The notes beneath the pieces were generated by a model. It did not search any database and was not told the DNA's origin. It saw nothing but the letters and a program-made list of their open reading frames with translations. DNA of 64,000 nucleotides from contig NZ_CP053381.1 in the NCBI RefSeq assembly GCF_017868775.1, forward strand, positions 1,364,001 through 1,428,000, written 5' to 3'. Source of the DNA: Billgrantia sulfidoxydans. Its GTDB lineage: Bacteria > Pseudomonadota > Gammaproteobacteria > Pseudomonadales > Halomonadaceae. Shown piece after piece: positions 28,058-38,075 of this stretch; within the stretch, counting starts at the first letter, position 1, and the number at the start of each line of letters is the position of its first letter. Both the position numbers and the translations under genes were made by a program.

Positions 28058-29367
28058 ACCGCGAACACCTCACGCCAGCGGCGCTGCCCATCGACGGTCG
28101 TCGCTATCGTCACCTGGGGTTGCTCATCCTGCTGATCGCCTTCGGCGGGTTCGGTGGCTGGGCGCTGGCCGCCAACCTGGCGGTCGCCGTCGTGGCCCCG
28201 GGCAAGGTCTCGGTCGCCTCGTTCAAGAAGACGGTGCAGCACTACGAGGGCGGCATCGTCAGCGAGATCCGCGTGGCCGACGGCGATCATGTCGAGGCCG
28301 GCGAGGTGCTGGTGGTGCTCGACAACACCCGCGCCGCGTCGCAGCTGCAACTGGCGAGAACCCAGTACCTGATCAACCGGGCCAGTGAAGTGCGCTTGAC
28401 CGCCGAGCTCGCCGAGGCGGCGACCCTGGCGTTTCCCGAGGAGCTGCTGGCGAGCGATTCCCAGCGTGTCAGCGAGGTGCTGGCGGTGCAGCACGGCCTG
28501 TTCTTCTCACGGCGACAGTCGCTGCAAGGTACCCTGGAGACCCTCGATCAGCAGACCCGTCAGTACGAGGAGCAGCGCGAGGGCCTGGAATCGCTGGTGG
28601 AGTACAACCGCCGACAGATCGCTTCGCTGCGCGAGGAGGCGGACGACCTGCGCAGCCTGTTCGAACGCGGCCACGGCGATCGGCAACGACTGCGTGAGCT
28701 GGAGCGGGACATTCTCGAACTCGAGGGAGAAACCGCTCAGCAGCAATCCGTCATTGCCCGCATCGCGGCGCAGATCAGCGAGAACGAGCTGCAGAAGCAG
28801 ATCCACCGCCAGGAGTTCCAGGCGGAGTCCGGCGAGCAGCTGCGCGAGGTCCAGGAGCACATCACCGACGCCGAGGAGCGGATCACGGCGCTGGCCGACG
28901 AAGTGCGTCGGACCACGGTGACCGCGCCGGTGGCGGGAACCGTGGTCGGCATGCAGCTGCATACGCTCGGGGCGGTGATCGGGGCGGGCGACCCGATCCT
29001 GGAACTCGTGCCCAGCGACGAGGGCTTCGTGGTCGAGGCGCGCGTCCCGGCCAGCGACGTCGACAGCCTGTATGTCGGCCAGGCGGCCGAGATCCGTTTC
29101 AGCGCCTTCAACCAGGGGCTCACCCATGCCGTCGACGGCGAGGTGATCCATGTCTCGGCTGACAGCTTCGAGGACGAGCGCACCGGGCGTGACGTCTATC
29201 GGGTGCGGATACGGGTCACCGAGGCGGGGCGCGAGGAGATGACCTCCGACATGCGGCTGCTCGCCGGTATGCCCGCCGAAGTCATGATCCATACCGGCGA
29301 GCGCACCTTCGCCAGCTACCTGGTCAAGCCGATCGGCGACGTGCTGGCGCGGGCCATGCGCGACTAG
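28054..29367 (+). CDS. Type I secretion HlyD-family membrane fusion protein
   Basis: Periplasmic adaptor that links the ABC exporter to a TolC-type outer-membrane channel; 437 residues. There is one N-terminal transmembrane helix (about 28-50), then a split lipoyl/barrel-sandwich domain (KKTVQHYEGGIVSEIRV and TTVTAPVAGTVVGM), a long coiled coil (about 140-285, rich in Glu, Gln, Arg and Leu) and a C-terminal beta-barrel. The YEGGIVSEI motif is typical of the AprE/PrtE subgroup. The start overlaps the ATPase gene (ATGA). No tolC-like gene is nearby, so the channel must be encoded elsewhere. Confidence 0.93.
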   Translation: MNREHLTPAALPIDGRRYRHLGLLILLIAFGGFGGWALAANLAVAVVAPGKVSVASFKKTVQHYEGGIVSEIRVADGDHVEAGEVLVVLDNTRAASQLQLARTQYLINRASEVRLTAELAEAATLAFPEELLASDSQRVSEVLAVQHGLFFSRRQSLQGTLETLDQQTRQYEEQREGLESLVEYNRRQIASLREEADDLRSLFERGHGDRQRLRELERDILELEGETAQQQSVIARIAAQISENELQKQIHRQEFQAESGEQLREVQEHITDAEERITALADEVRRTTVTAPVAGTVVGMQLHTLGAVIGAGDPILELVPSDEGFVVEARVPASDVDSLYVGQAAEIRFSAFNQGLTHAVDGEVIHVSADSFEDERTGRDVYRVRIRVTEAGREEMTSDMRLLAGMPAEVMIHTGERTFASYLVKPIGDVLARAMRD

Positions 29368-29455
29368 CCGGGCCGCATCGAGCGTTGAGGTGCGTGATGG
29401 GTGGGCGCGGCGTCATGGGTTACGCTGGGGGAAACGCTTCGCAGGAGATTGTCCC

Positions 29456-30343
29456 ATGGCGCAGGTTCCCGCCGCCTACCAGGCGACCCGAGGCTCGGTC
29501 CTCGATGTCGATCGCGATTTCTACGTGCGCCTGACCGAGCCGGACGCCCGGGAGCGGGTCGATTCGCTGGTCGTGCCGATCCGTGACGGTCGAGCGTGGA
29601 AAGTGCCCGCGGGCCATGTGCTGCGACTCTCGACCCAGGAGGGGCCCCAGGTCGGTGACTTCAACCTGTGGCACCTGCACAACCCGCGCGAGCGCTTCTG
29701 GGCCTCGCGCACCCGCCAGCTGCAGCGTGCCCATGTTTCCACCTTCGACCGCCTGTGGTCGACGCTACCCTACCTGCGCCCCATGGCGACCATCATCGCC
29801 GACACCCTGGCGAACTATGGCGTCGATGGCAGCGGCATGGACGAACAGGGTGGCCGCATACACGACCTGCTGGGTACCCGCTGCGACCCCTACGTCAACC
29901 GCCTGCTCACCGGCGAGGACTTCGATCACCACTGCCACTCCAACCTGGTGCGCGCGGTATTGCCGCATGGCCTCACCGAGTTCGATGTGCACGACGTGCT
30001 CAACGTCTTTCAGTGCACCGGGCTCAACGACGACGACCAGTACTTCATGAAAGCCTGCCCGGCACGGGAGGGCGACTATCTCGAATTGTTCGCCGAGATC
30101 GACCTGCTCTGTGCGCTGTCGTGCTGTCCGGGGGGCGACCTGTCGCTGGATCTTTGGGGCCCCAGTGCCGGCGACCCGCTGCTGACCTGCCACCCCATCG
30201 GGGTCGAGGTGTTCCGCCTGGACGGGTCGCTGCTGGAGGGCTGGCAGCCACCCGCGCCGTCACCCTACGCCGGCGGCCACGGCCTCACGGGGCCTGCCAT
30301 TGACTGGGCGGGGGAGAAGCGAAGGCGGTCAGGTCAGGGATAA
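29456..30343 (+). CDS. DUF1989 (urea carboxylase-associated) family protein
   Basis: A 295-residue protein of the DUF1989 family, members of which occur next to urea carboxylase or amino acid genes; some are aminomethyltransferase-like by annotation, but the biochemical role is not established. Family features are the AGHVLRLSTQEGPQVGDFNLWH block (about 45-65), FDHHCHSNLVRAV, and CSCCPGGDLS-like CALSCCPGGDLS near the C-terminus, which has conserved cysteines. The start at 29456 follows AGGAGATT. It lies 88 bp after the T1SS adaptor on the same strand; whether it shares its transcript is unclear. No urea genes are present. Confidence 0.85.
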   Translation: MAQVPAAYQATRGSVLDVDRDFYVRLTEPDARERVDSLVVPIRDGRAWKVPAGHVLRLSTQEGPQVGDFNLWHLHNPRERFWASRTRQLQRAHVSTFDRLWSTLPYLRPMATIIADTLANYGVDGSGMDEQGGRIHDLLGTRCDPYVNRLLTGEDFDHHCHSNLVRAVLPHGLTEFDVHDVLNVFQCTGLNDDDQYFMKACPAREGDYLELFAEIDLLCALSCCPGGDLSLDLWGPSAGDPLLTCHPIGVEVFRLDGSLLEGWQPPAPSPYAGGHGLTGPAIDWAGEKRRRSGQG

Positions 30344-30389
30344 ACGGGCGACAGCGCCAGGCCCGAAGGCCGGACGCTGTCGGCGAGCT

Positions 30390-32330
30390 TCACGCGCTGG
30401 GGCGTGCCACCAGCGAACGGGTCTCCTCGCGCGCCTCGACCAGCTCGACGCGAATGCGGTCGCCGAGCTTGTAGCGCTCCTCGCCCTCGATCAGGATGCG
30501 GCCCTCCTTGTCGTCGATGGCGATCTTGTCACGGTCGCTGTGCAGCATCGGCGCCGGCACGAAGGCGGTGGCGCCGTTGGCGACGAGGCGCACGCGCATG
30601 CCGCCGCGGCTGATGCCGAAGATCTCCGCATCGAAGGCCTGCTGCGCTTCGGCCGCCGGCGTCAGATAGCGCACGTAGAGCCAGTCCTTGACGTCGCGCT
30701 CGGCCATGCGGTTGAGCCGGCGCCGCTCGGTGAGCTGCTCAGTCAGGGCCTGGGTCGCCTCCGCCGGGGCCTGCTCGCCCTTGAGCACGCGCTTGATCAG
30801 GCGGTGGTTGACCATGTCGCCGTACTTGCGGATCGGCGAGGTCCAGGTGGCGTAGGCGGCCAGGCCCAGGCCGAAGTGCGGGCCGGGCCGGGCGGACATG
30901 CTGGTAAAACCCTGGAATCGGCGCAGGCGGGCGTCGAGCCAGGCGTCGTCGCGGCTCTCCAGCGCGCGCTTGAGCTCCTTGTAGCGCGGCAGTTCCGAAA
31001 GCGCCTCGAGTTCGACCTCGATCTGCTGGGCGGTGAGGAACTCGTGGGCGGCCTGGGCCTTTTCGGGATCGAAGGCGCGGTGCACGTTGAAGATGCCGTG
31101 GCCGACGTGCTCGGCGAGCAGGTGGGCGCAGCAGGCGTTGGCCGCGATCATCGACTCCTCGATCATGCGGTTGGCGATGCGCCGCTCCTCGATGCGGATA
31201 TCCAGCACGTTGCCCGCCGGGTCGAGGTCGAAGACGTAGTCGGGGCGGTCCTTGAACACCAGCGCATGCTCGGCGCGCCAGGCAGCGCGAGCCTCGGTCA
31301 TGTCTCGCAGCGCGCGTAGCTGACCGGCGATCTCCTCGGCCGGGGTCCATTCGCCCTGGCCCTCGAGCCAGTCGGAGACGCGGTCGTAGACCAGCTTGGC
31401 CCGGGAGCGCAGGGTGGCCGCGAAAAAGCGGTAGTCGCCCAGGCTGCCGTCGGCTTCGACGTCCAGGGTACAGGCCAGCACCGGACGCTCCTCGCCCTCG
31501 CGCAGCGAGCACAGGTCGTCGGCAAGCTGCTCGGGCAGCATGGTGACGTTCTGTCCCGGCAGGTAGACGGTGAAAGCGCGGGTGCGCGCCTCCAGATCGG
31601 CGGCATGGCCCTCCTCGACGTAGGCGGTGGGGTCGGCGATGGCGACCGTCAGGCGCCAGCCGCCGCCCTCGCGTGGCTCGATGCGCAGGGCATCGTCCAT
31701 GTCGCGGGTCTTCTCGCTGTCGATGGTGAAGAACGGTTCCGCGGTGAGGTCCTGGCGTTCGAGCCCTTCGTCGCGCAGCGGCCAGTCGTCGCCGGCGTCG
31801 GGGCACTCCTGTTCCAGGGCGTGGCGGGCCAGCGTCACGCGCCACGGCACGGCGGGGTCGTCGGCCTTGGCCACCAGCTCGTCGATCTGAGTGAAGAAGG
31901 CACGGTCGTCGGGCTTCAGCGGGTGACGCACCAGGCGTGCCACGACCCAGTCGCCATCGCCGATGCTCGCCTCGTCGAGACTGTTCTTGATGCGCGCCTT
32001 GAGCGCGTTCTTGATCGAGGGGTGGTCGGGCACCACCGCCAGGCGCCCCTCGCGTTTCTGCACCCGGGCGATGAAGCGGCTGAGGCCTGCCTCGATCAGC
32101 GTATCGGGTTCGACGGAGGTCTTGTCACCGTTCTCGTGGATCACGGCCTGGACACGATCGCCATGCAGCACCTGTTTCATGGCCGGGGGCGGCACGAAGT
32201 AGGACTGACCGTCGTCGGTTTCGAGAAACCCGAAACCCTTTTCCGTGGCCTTGATTACCCCCTCGGCGCGGGGCGTGGTCTCACGAATCTGTTGCTTGAG
32301 CTGGGCGAGCAGCGGGTTGTTCTGCAGCAT
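30390..32330 (-). CDS. rnb: Exoribonuclease II
   Basis: Processive 3'-to-5' hydrolytic exoribonuclease of 646 residues, close to E. coli RNase II (644). It begins MLQNNPLLAQLKQQIRETTP, very like E. coli Rnb. It has N-terminal cold-shock OB folds, the RNB catalytic domain with the Asp cluster in TIDSEKTRDMDDAL, and a C-terminal S1 domain. The start at 32330 matches the family; the in-frame extension to 32420 does not. RNase R is longer with a basic tail, which is absent here. It converges with the DUF1989 gene and diverges from the HAD gene. Confidence 0.96.
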   Translation of the reverse strand: MLQNNPLLAQLKQQIRETTPRAEGVIKATEKGFGFLETDDGQSYFVPPPAMKQVLHGDRVQAVIHENGDKTSVEPDTLIEAGLSRFIARVQKREGRLAVVPDHPSIKNALKARIKNSLDEASIGDGDWVVARLVRHPLKPDDRAFFTQIDELVAKADDPAVPWRVTLARHALEQECPDAGDDWPLRDEGLERQDLTAEPFFTIDSEKTRDMDDALRIEPREGGGWRLTVAIADPTAYVEEGHAADLEARTRAFTVYLPGQNVTMLPEQLADDLCSLREGEERPVLACTLDVEADGSLGDYRFFAATLRSRAKLVYDRVSDWLEGQGEWTPAEEIAGQLRALRDMTEARAAWRAEHALVFKDRPDYVFDLDPAGNVLDIRIEERRIANRMIEESMIAANACCAHLLAEHVGHGIFNVHRAFDPEKAQAAHEFLTAQQIEVELEALSELPRYKELKRALESRDDAWLDARLRRFQGFTSMSARPGPHFGLGLAAYATWTSPIRKYGDMVNHRLIKRVLKGEQAPAEATQALTEQLTERRRLNRMAERDVKDWLYVRYLTPAAEAQQAFDAEIFGISRGGMRVRLVANGATAFVPAPMLHSDRDKIAIDDKEGRILIEGEERYKLGDRIRVELVEAREETRSLVARPSA

Positions 32331-32524
32331 GATCACGAACGTGTGGCGGGGTGGGAGGGCCACTATACGGATTCCTGTGGCCGGCGCCAAACGCCGGCGT
32401 AGCCGCTGACGGTAAATCATAGGCTTGGATTGAGTGATTCGCGATGAGCGCGCCGTGCTCTTTGGCTGGGCAAGCCCTGCGGGCTGCGTTAGCCTCTATC
32501 GGGTACACGACGCAATGGACGCCC

Positions 32525-33322
32525 ATGACACCGCACCTGATCGTCTCCGACCTCGACGGCACGCTGCTGGATGCCAACCACGACCTGCACCCCGAGACCA
32601 TCGAGACTCTGCGCCAGTTGGCCGAGCAGGGCCACCATCTGGCCTTTGCCTCGGGGCGGCATTACCGCGACATGCTGGCCTTTCGCGAACGGCTGGGCGT
32701 GCCGATTCACGTCATCAGCACCAACGGTGCCTACCTGCACGGCCCCGACGGCGAGCTGCTGGCCTCGCGCCATCTCGAGGCCGAGCTGGCGCGCGAGCTG
32801 ATCGCGCTCGAGCGTCACGACAGCGTGCGCCTCAACCTCTATCTCGAGGAGGAGTGGCTGATCGATGCCCCCGAGCCGCGCCTGCTGGCCTACCATGCCC
32901 ATACCGGCTTCGGCTATCGTGTGGTCGAGCCGACGAGTCTCGACGGGGAGGGGGTCGGCAAGGTGCTCTACATCGGCGAGCCCGAGCGGCTGGCGGGGCT
33001 TGAGGCAACAGTCCGCGCGAGCCACGGTGAACGCCTTCACGTCACCTATTCCACGATCAACTCGCTCGAGATCATGGCCGGCGGCGTCAACAAGGGCACA
33101 GCGCTGGAGGCATTGCTCGCCGCCCTCGGGATCGACAGCGAGCGCTGCCTGGCCTTCGGCGACAACCTCAACGACACCGAGATGCTCAGCCTCGCCGGCG
33201 AGGCGCATGTGATGGCCAATGCCCACCCCGAGCTGGCCCAGCGGGTGCCCGTGGCGCGGCGCATCGGCCACCACGCCGAGACGGCCGTGGCCCGGCACCT
33301 GCGGGAGCGGTTTGCGCTCTAG
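32525..33322 (+). CDS. Cof-type HAD hydrolase
   Basis: Sugar-phosphate or nucleotide phosphatase of the HAD IIB (Cof) group, 265 residues. Motif I is SDLDGTLLD with nucleophile Asp9 and Asp11, motif II is the Thr/Ser in ISTNGAY, and motif IV is FGDNLNDTEML with the Mg-binding acids. The C2-type cap domain lies between. Lys in GVNKGTALE fills motif III. The substrate cannot be read from sequence. An upstream in-frame Met at 32444 precedes a non-conserved stretch, so I use 32525. Confidence 0.9.
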   Translation: MTPHLIVSDLDGTLLDANHDLHPETIETLRQLAEQGHHLAFASGRHYRDMLAFRERLGVPIHVISTNGAYLHGPDGELLASRHLEAELARELIALERHDSVRLNLYLEEEWLIDAPEPRLLAYHAHTGFGYRVVEPTSLDGEGVGKVLYIGEPERLAGLEATVRASHGERLHVTYSTINSLEIMAGGVNKGTALEALLAALGIDSERCLAFGDNLNDTEMLSLAGEAHVMANAHPELAQRVPVARRIGHHAETAVARHLRERFAL

Positions 33323-33475
33323 GTTCATGCTGTAAGCGTGCGTCTGCCTGTAGTGGCACGCTGCGACGTTGGTCTATGTCCTCTTGCCGTGCCGACCCGG
33401 CTTGCCCATCATCGGGGCGCATAACGACAACGATTCACGGCGCTGCCAAGGCTGCGCCCCTGCCATCGGACGACG

Positions 33476-34198
33476 ATGACGACAACGCCCGCCACCCTGA
33501 TCGTGGTCGACGACGACCCCGAGATCCGCGAACTGCTGGTCGACTACCTCGGGCGCCACGGCTACCGTGCCTTGGCCGCCGAGGATGCCGAGGCGCTGCA
33601 TCGCCTGCTCGCAAGCGAAGCCCCCGACCTGCTCATCGTCGACATCATGCTGCCCGGCGACGACGGCTTTACCATCTGCCGCGACATCCGCCGCGGCAGC
33701 GACGTGCCGATCATCATGCTCACCGCCAGTGCCGACGAGACCGACCGTATCCTCGGGCTGGAGCTCGGCGCCGATGACTACCTGGGCAAGCCGTTCAATC
33801 CGCGCGAGCTGCTCGCGCGCATCAAGGCGGTGCTGCGCCGGGCGCGGGGCGGCGGCGCCGGCGATCCGGCCCGGGCGCGCCTGGTGGCCTTCGGGCCCTG
33901 GCGGCTCGACCGCATGACCCGCGAGCTGATCGATGAGCGTGAGGCGCGCACGCCGCTCTCGGGTGCCGATTTCCAACTGCTGCAGGTCTTCCTCGAGCAC
34001 CCCGAGCAGGTGCTGTCGCGCGAGGCGTTGTATGAGCTGACCCGCGGCCGGCCGGCCCCGCCGCTGGACCGCTCCATCGACGTGCACGTCTGCCGGCTGC
34101 GCCAGCGCCTGGGCGAGGACACCCACTACCATCAGCTGATCCGCACCGTGCGCGGGGCCGGCTATGTGTTCACCGCGCGGGTCGAAGCGCTGACGTGA
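33476..34198 (+). CDS. gltR: OmpR-family response regulator, GltR-like
   Basis: A 240-residue DNA-binding response regulator. The receiver domain (about 6-120) has the acidic pocket VVDDDPE, phospho-acceptor Asp56 in LLIVDIMLPGDDG, and Lys near 107 in LGKPF. A winged-helix domain (about 140-235) follows. It overlaps the sensor gene by 4 nt (GTGA) and the pair is followed by a four-gene sugar ABC transporter. The same order is seen in Pseudomonas, where GltR/GtrS controls glucose uptake genes, hence the name. The name rests on context more than on sequence alone. Confidence 0.85.
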   Translation: MTTTPATLIVVDDDPEIRELLVDYLGRHGYRALAAEDAEALHRLLASEAPDLLIVDIMLPGDDGFTICRDIRRGSDVPIIMLTASADETDRILGLELGADDYLGKPFNPRELLARIKAVLRRARGGGAGDPARARLVAFGPWRLDRMTRELIDEREARTPLSGADFQLLQVFLEHPEQVLSREALYELTRGRPAPPLDRSIDVHVCRLRQRLGEDTHYHQLIRTVRGAGYVFTARVEALT

Positions 34199-35682
34199 AG
34201 GCGGAGCGTCTCAGGCGCTGGCGCCGACGCCTGGTGCCCCTGCTGCCGCGCACGCTGCGCGGTCGCTTCGTGCTGATCATGATCGTCGGCGTGCTCACCG
34301 CCCAGCTGGCCAGCTACACCGTGTGGACCTCCCAGGTGCGCTCGAGCCAGCTCGAGCAGCTCGACGAGCTGTCGCGCAACATCGCCTACAGCGTGGCCTC
34401 GACCATGCGCTTCTTCCGCTCGCTGCCCTACGAGTATCGCCATATCGTGCTCGACCAGCTGCGCAACATGGGCGGCACGCGCTTCTTCGTCAGCGTCAAC
34501 GAACGCCGCATTCCGGTGCAGGACATCGGCTCGGGGCCGGAAAAGGCGCTGGTGGTGGACAACTTCCGCGAGATCCTGACCCGCGAGCTCAACATCGACG
34601 ACGTGCTGGTGGAGTTCTCCCGCCCCGAGACCCTGCGCGTCTACAACAATGAGGTGCTGCTGCACGACCTGCCGCCGCGCTGGGGCCAGCACAGCCTGCT
34701 GATGGAGCCGCTGTCACCGCCGATCCTGGTGGTGCAGATGGAGCTCGGCCCGGAGACCTGGCTCTACGTCGCCACGCTGCTGCCGGTGCCCGACCTGTTC
34801 AACGAGTACCGCTGGCTCTCCGGCGAGCGGCTGTTGGCGAGCCTGATGGTACTGCTGACGGTGATCGGCCTGTCGCTGCTCGGCATTCGCAGCGTGACGC
34901 GCCCACTGGCGCGGCTGTCGCGGGCGGCGCGCCAGCTCGGCGACGACCTCGATGCGCCGCCGCTGCGCGAGACCGGCCCGCGTGAGGTCGCCGCCACCGC
35001 GGTGGCCTTCAACCGCATGCAGGAGCGCATTCGCGACCAGGTCGACGAGCGCGAGCGGCTGTTCTCGGCCATTTCCCACGACCTCAAGACGCCCATCACA
35101 CGGCTGCGCCTGCGCGCCGAGATGCTCGACGACCCGCTGCAGCGCGAACGCTTCTGCGCCTCGCTCGACGAGCTCGACCTGCTGGTGAAGGGCGCCCTGG
35201 CATCGGTCAAGGGCTTCGACCTGCACGAAGCGGTGGAGCCGGTCGATCCCCGGGTGGTGCTGCAGGAGCTGGCCGACGAACTGGCGCTGCAGGGCGGGAC
35301 GGTGTGCGTCTCGGGGCACGCCGAGCCGCTGGCGGTGAAGCCGCTGGCGTTCAAGCGCTGCCTGGCGAACCTGGTGGAGAACGCGGTGTTCTACGGTCGG
35401 CGCGTCGAGGTGACGCTGAAGGATTCTCCCGAGCGACTGGCGGTCGTCATTCGCGACCACGGCCCGGGCATTCCTGAAACGCAGCACGAACGGGTCTTCG
35501 CTCCCTTTGTGCGGCTCGAGCCTTCACGCAGCCGCAACACCGGCGGCAGCGGGCTCGGGCTTGGCATCGCCCGCCATATCGCCCGCGCCATGGGCGGCGA
35601 GATCGCGCTCGCCAACCATCCCGAGGGAGGCCTCGAGGTCACGCTCCACCTGCCGCGACCGAGCAATGTTACGGCCTTGTAA
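34195..35682 (+). CDS. gtrS: Sensor histidine kinase, GtrS-like
   Basis: A 495-residue membrane sensor kinase that starts with GTG inside the response-regulator stop. It has a transmembrane helix at about 23-43 and another at about 207-230, enclosing a periplasmic sensor region of about 160 residues. A HAMP domain follows, then the H-box SAISHDLKTPITRLRLR with phospho-acceptor His295, and a HATPase domain with N-box NLVENAVFYG and G-boxes DHGPGIP and GSGLGLGI. In Pseudomonas GtrS senses 2-ketogluconate or related sugar acids; the ligand here is inferred only. Confidence 0.87.
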   Translation: MKAERLRRWRRRLVPLLPRTLRGRFVLIMIVGVLTAQLASYTVWTSQVRSSQLEQLDELSRNIAYSVASTMRFFRSLPYEYRHIVLDQLRNMGGTRFFVSVNERRIPVQDIGSGPEKALVVDNFREILTRELNIDDVLVEFSRPETLRVYNNEVLLHDLPPRWGQHSLLMEPLSPPILVVQMELGPETWLYVATLLPVPDLFNEYRWLSGERLLASLMVLLTVIGLSLLGIRSVTRPLARLSRAARQLGDDLDAPPLRETGPREVAATAVAFNRMQERIRDQVDERERLFSAISHDLKTPITRLRLRAEMLDDPLQRERFCASLDELDLLVKGALASVKGFDLHEAVEPVDPRVVLQELADELALQGGTVCVSGHAEPLAVKPLAFKRCLANLVENAVFYGRRVEVTLKDSPERLAVVIRDHGPGIPETQHERVFAPFVRLEPSRSRNTGGSGLGLGIARHIARAMGGEIALANHPEGGLEVTLHLPRPSNVTAL

Positions 35683-35752
35683 TATTGCCCCAATACTTTG
35701 AAGGACTAGGTAACCCCAAAGAAGGCAGCTCTCGGTTAGCGTTACTGACACG

Positions 35753-35765
35753 CCGGTATAACCGG
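35753..35765. promoter_or_regulatory. Palindrome before gtsA
   Basis: CCGGT-ATA-ACCGG, 28 bp before the gtsA start and overlapping a possible -10 (TATAAC). It is a candidate operator for the sugar transporter genes. No match to a known operator consensus is claimed. Confidence 0.35.
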
Positions 35766-35792
35766 GTTCAATAACAACAGCAGGAGCATGCC

Positions 35793-37064
35793 ATGCCTTC
35801 GTTCGCGCGATCGTTCAACAAGACCACACTCGCCCTGGCCACCGCCGCGGCGGCTTCGTTGGCGTTGCCCAGCGCCAATGCCGCCGAGGTGGAGGTGCTG
35901 CACTGGTGGACCTCGGGCGGCGAGGCCCGCGCGGCCAACGTGCTCAAGGAATTGATGGAAGCGGAAGGCTACGGCTGGGAGGATTTCGCCGTGGCCGGCG
36001 GTGGCGGTGAAACCGCCATGACCGTGCTCAAGTCCCGGGCGATGTCCGGCAACCCGCCGTCGGCGGCCCAGATCAAGGGGCCGGAGATCCAGGAGTGGGG
36101 CGAGCTCGGCCTGCTCGGCGAACTCGACGAAGTGGCCGAAGCCGAGGGCTGGGACGAGCTGCTCCCCCCCACCGTTGCCGAGGTGATGCGCCACGACGGC
36201 AGCTACGTCGCGGTGCCGGTCAACGTGCACCGGGTCAACTGGCTGTGGGCCAACCCCGAGGTGCTCGAGGCGGCCGGGGTCGAGATGCCGACCACGCTGG
36301 ACGAGCTGTTCAGCGCCGGCGAGGCGATCCGCGAGGCGGGCTATATCCCGCTGGCCCACGGCGGCCAGGCGTGGCAGGACGCCACCGTGTTCGAGACCGT
36401 GCTGCTGGCCACCGGCGGCACCGAGTTCTACCAGCAGGCGCTGGTCGAGCTCGACGAGGAAGCCCTGGGCGGCGAGCAGATGGTCGAGGCGCTGGAGACC
36501 TTCAAGCGCCTGCGCGAGCTGATGGACGACGACATGTCGGGCCGCGACTGGAACATCGCCACCTCCATGGTGATCGAAGGCACCGCCGGCATGCAACTGA
36601 TGGGCGACTGGGCCAAGGGCGAGTTCACCGCCGCCGGCCTTACCGCCGGCGAGGATTATCTGTGCGCCGCCGCGCCGGGCACCCAGGACGCCTTCACCTT
36701 CAACATCGACAGCCTGGCCATGTTCCGCGTCGAGGGCGAGGAGCGCGAGGCCCAGCAGGCCCTGGCACGGCTGGTGCTGGAGCCAACCTTCCAGGAAGCC
36801 TTCAACCTGGCCAAGGGCTCGATTCCCGCCCGCCCTGACCTCGACATGGGCGAATTCGACTCGTGCGCGCAGCAGTCCATGCAGGACTTCCAGCGCACCG
36901 CCGAGGAGGACGGCCTGGTACCCAGCATGGCCCATGGCATGGCCGTGCGCGCCGACGTCCAGGGCGCCATCTTCGACGTGGTGACCAACTACTTCAACTC
37001 GCGTGACATGGCCGCCGAAGAGGCTGCCCGGCGGATGGTGAACGCCGCCCAGGCCGCGCTCTAA
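35793..37064 (+). CDS. gtsA: Glucose/mannose-type ABC transporter substrate-binding protein
   Basis: Periplasmic sugar-binding protein, 423 residues, with a Sec signal peptide ending about Ala30 (SLALPSANA). The mature start [25 protein letters not shown] is characteristic of GtsA-type family 1 solute-binding proteins. [15 protein letters not shown] ([12 protein letters not shown]) and [10 protein letters not shown] segments also fit. CAGGAGC precedes the ATG. First gene of gtsABCD, 110 bp after the sensor kinase, with its own probable promoter. D-glucose is the likely ligand by analogy with Pseudomonas. Confidence 0.88.
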   Translation: MPSFARSFNKTTLALATAAAASLALPSANAAEVEVLHWWTSGGEARAANVLKELMEAEGYGWEDFAVAGGGGETAMTVLKSRAMSGNPPSAAQIKGPEIQEWGELGLLGELDEVAEAEGWDELLPPTVAEVMRHDGSYVAVPVNVHRVNWLWANPEVLEAAGVEMPTTLDELFSAGEAIREAGYIPLAHGGQAWQDATVFETVLLATGGTEFYQQALVELDEEALGGEQMVEALETFKRLRELMDDDMSGRDWNIATSMVIEGTAGMQLMGDWAKGEFTAAGLTAGEDYLCAAAPGTQDAFTFNIDSLAMFRVEGEEREAQQALARLVLEPTFQEAFNLAKGSIPARPDLDMGEFDSCAQQSMQDFQRTAEEDGLVPSMAHGMAVRADVQGAIFDVVTNYFNSRDMAAEEAARRMVNAAQAAL

Positions 37065-37142
37065 CCCGCCGCAAGCGGGGCCGGGCCTGGAATCCCCAGG
37101 CCCAGCCCCGGTGGCACGCCGTTCACGCCCGAGGTTTCCGCT

Positions 37143-38075
37143 ATGTCCCTGTCCAGTTACGCGGCGCAGCCGGCCACCGGTCCCGGTTCCCGGCGCAGCC
37201 GCTCAGGCCCGCTCCAGGCCTGGCTGCCCAAGCTGGTGCTGGCCCCGTCGGTCGCCATCTCGCTGTGCTTCGTCTACGGCTTCATGCTGTGGACCTTCAT
37301 TCTCTCGTTGACCAACTCGCGCATGCTGCCCAGCTACGACTTCGTCGGCTTCGCTCAGTATGCCCGCTTGATGGCCAACGACCGCTGGTGGGTGGCGTCC
37401 ACCAACCTGGTGCTGTTCGGTGGCCTGTTCGTGGCCATCTGCCTGGCGCTGGGGCTGCTGCTGGCCATCCTGCTCGACCAGCGCATCCGCCAGGAGGGGG
37501 CGCTGCGCACCCTCTATCTCTACCCCATGGCGCTGTCGTTCATCGTCACCGGCGTGGTGTGGAAGTGGCTGCTCAATCCCGGCCTCGGCATCCAGGCCAT
37601 GGTGCGCGGCTGGGGCTTCGAGAACTTCCGCTTCGACTGGCTGGTCGACCCCGACATGGCCGTCTACACCCTGGTGATCGCCGCGGTGTGGCAGGCCTCG
37701 GGCTTCGTCATGGCGCTGTTCCTCGCCGGGCTGCGCGGCGTCGACGACAGCATCCTCAAGGCCGCCCAGCTCGACGGCGCCAGCCTGCCGCGCATCTACT
37801 GGCGGGTAGTGATTCCCTGCCTGCGCCCGGTGGTGTTCAGCGCGGTGATGATCCTCTCGCACATCGCCATCAAGAGCTTCGACCTGGTGGTGGCGTTGAC
37901 CGGTGGGGGCCCCGGCTATGCCTCCGACCTGCCGGCCACCTTCATGTATGCCCATGCCTTCACTCGGGCGCAGATCGGCCTGGGCTCGGCAAGCGCCATG
38001 CTGATGCTGGGTGGCGTGCTGGCGATCCTGATTCCCTATCTCTACTCCGAGCTGAGGAACCGCCGCCATGGATAA
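37143..38075 (+). CDS. gtsB: Sugar ABC transporter permease, MalF-like
   Basis: Inner-membrane permease, 310 residues with six predicted helices. The EAA loop that contacts the ATPase is AAQLDGASLPRIYWRVVIP (about 216-234). Its end overlaps gtsC by 8 nt. Confidence 0.9.
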   Translation: MSLSSYAAQPATGPGSRRSRSGPLQAWLPKLVLAPSVAISLCFVYGFMLWTFILSLTNSRMLPSYDFVGFAQYARLMANDRWWVASTNLVLFGGLFVAICLALGLLLAILLDQRIRQEGALRTLYLYPMALSFIVTGVVWKWLLNPGLGIQAMVRGWGFENFRFDWLVDPDMAVYTLVIAAVWQASGFVMALFLAGLRGVDDSILKAAQLDGASLPRIYWRVVIPCLRPVVFSAVMILSHIAIKSFDLVVALTGGGPGYASDLPATFMYAHAFTRAQIGLGSASAMLMLGGVLAILIPYLYSELRNRRHG

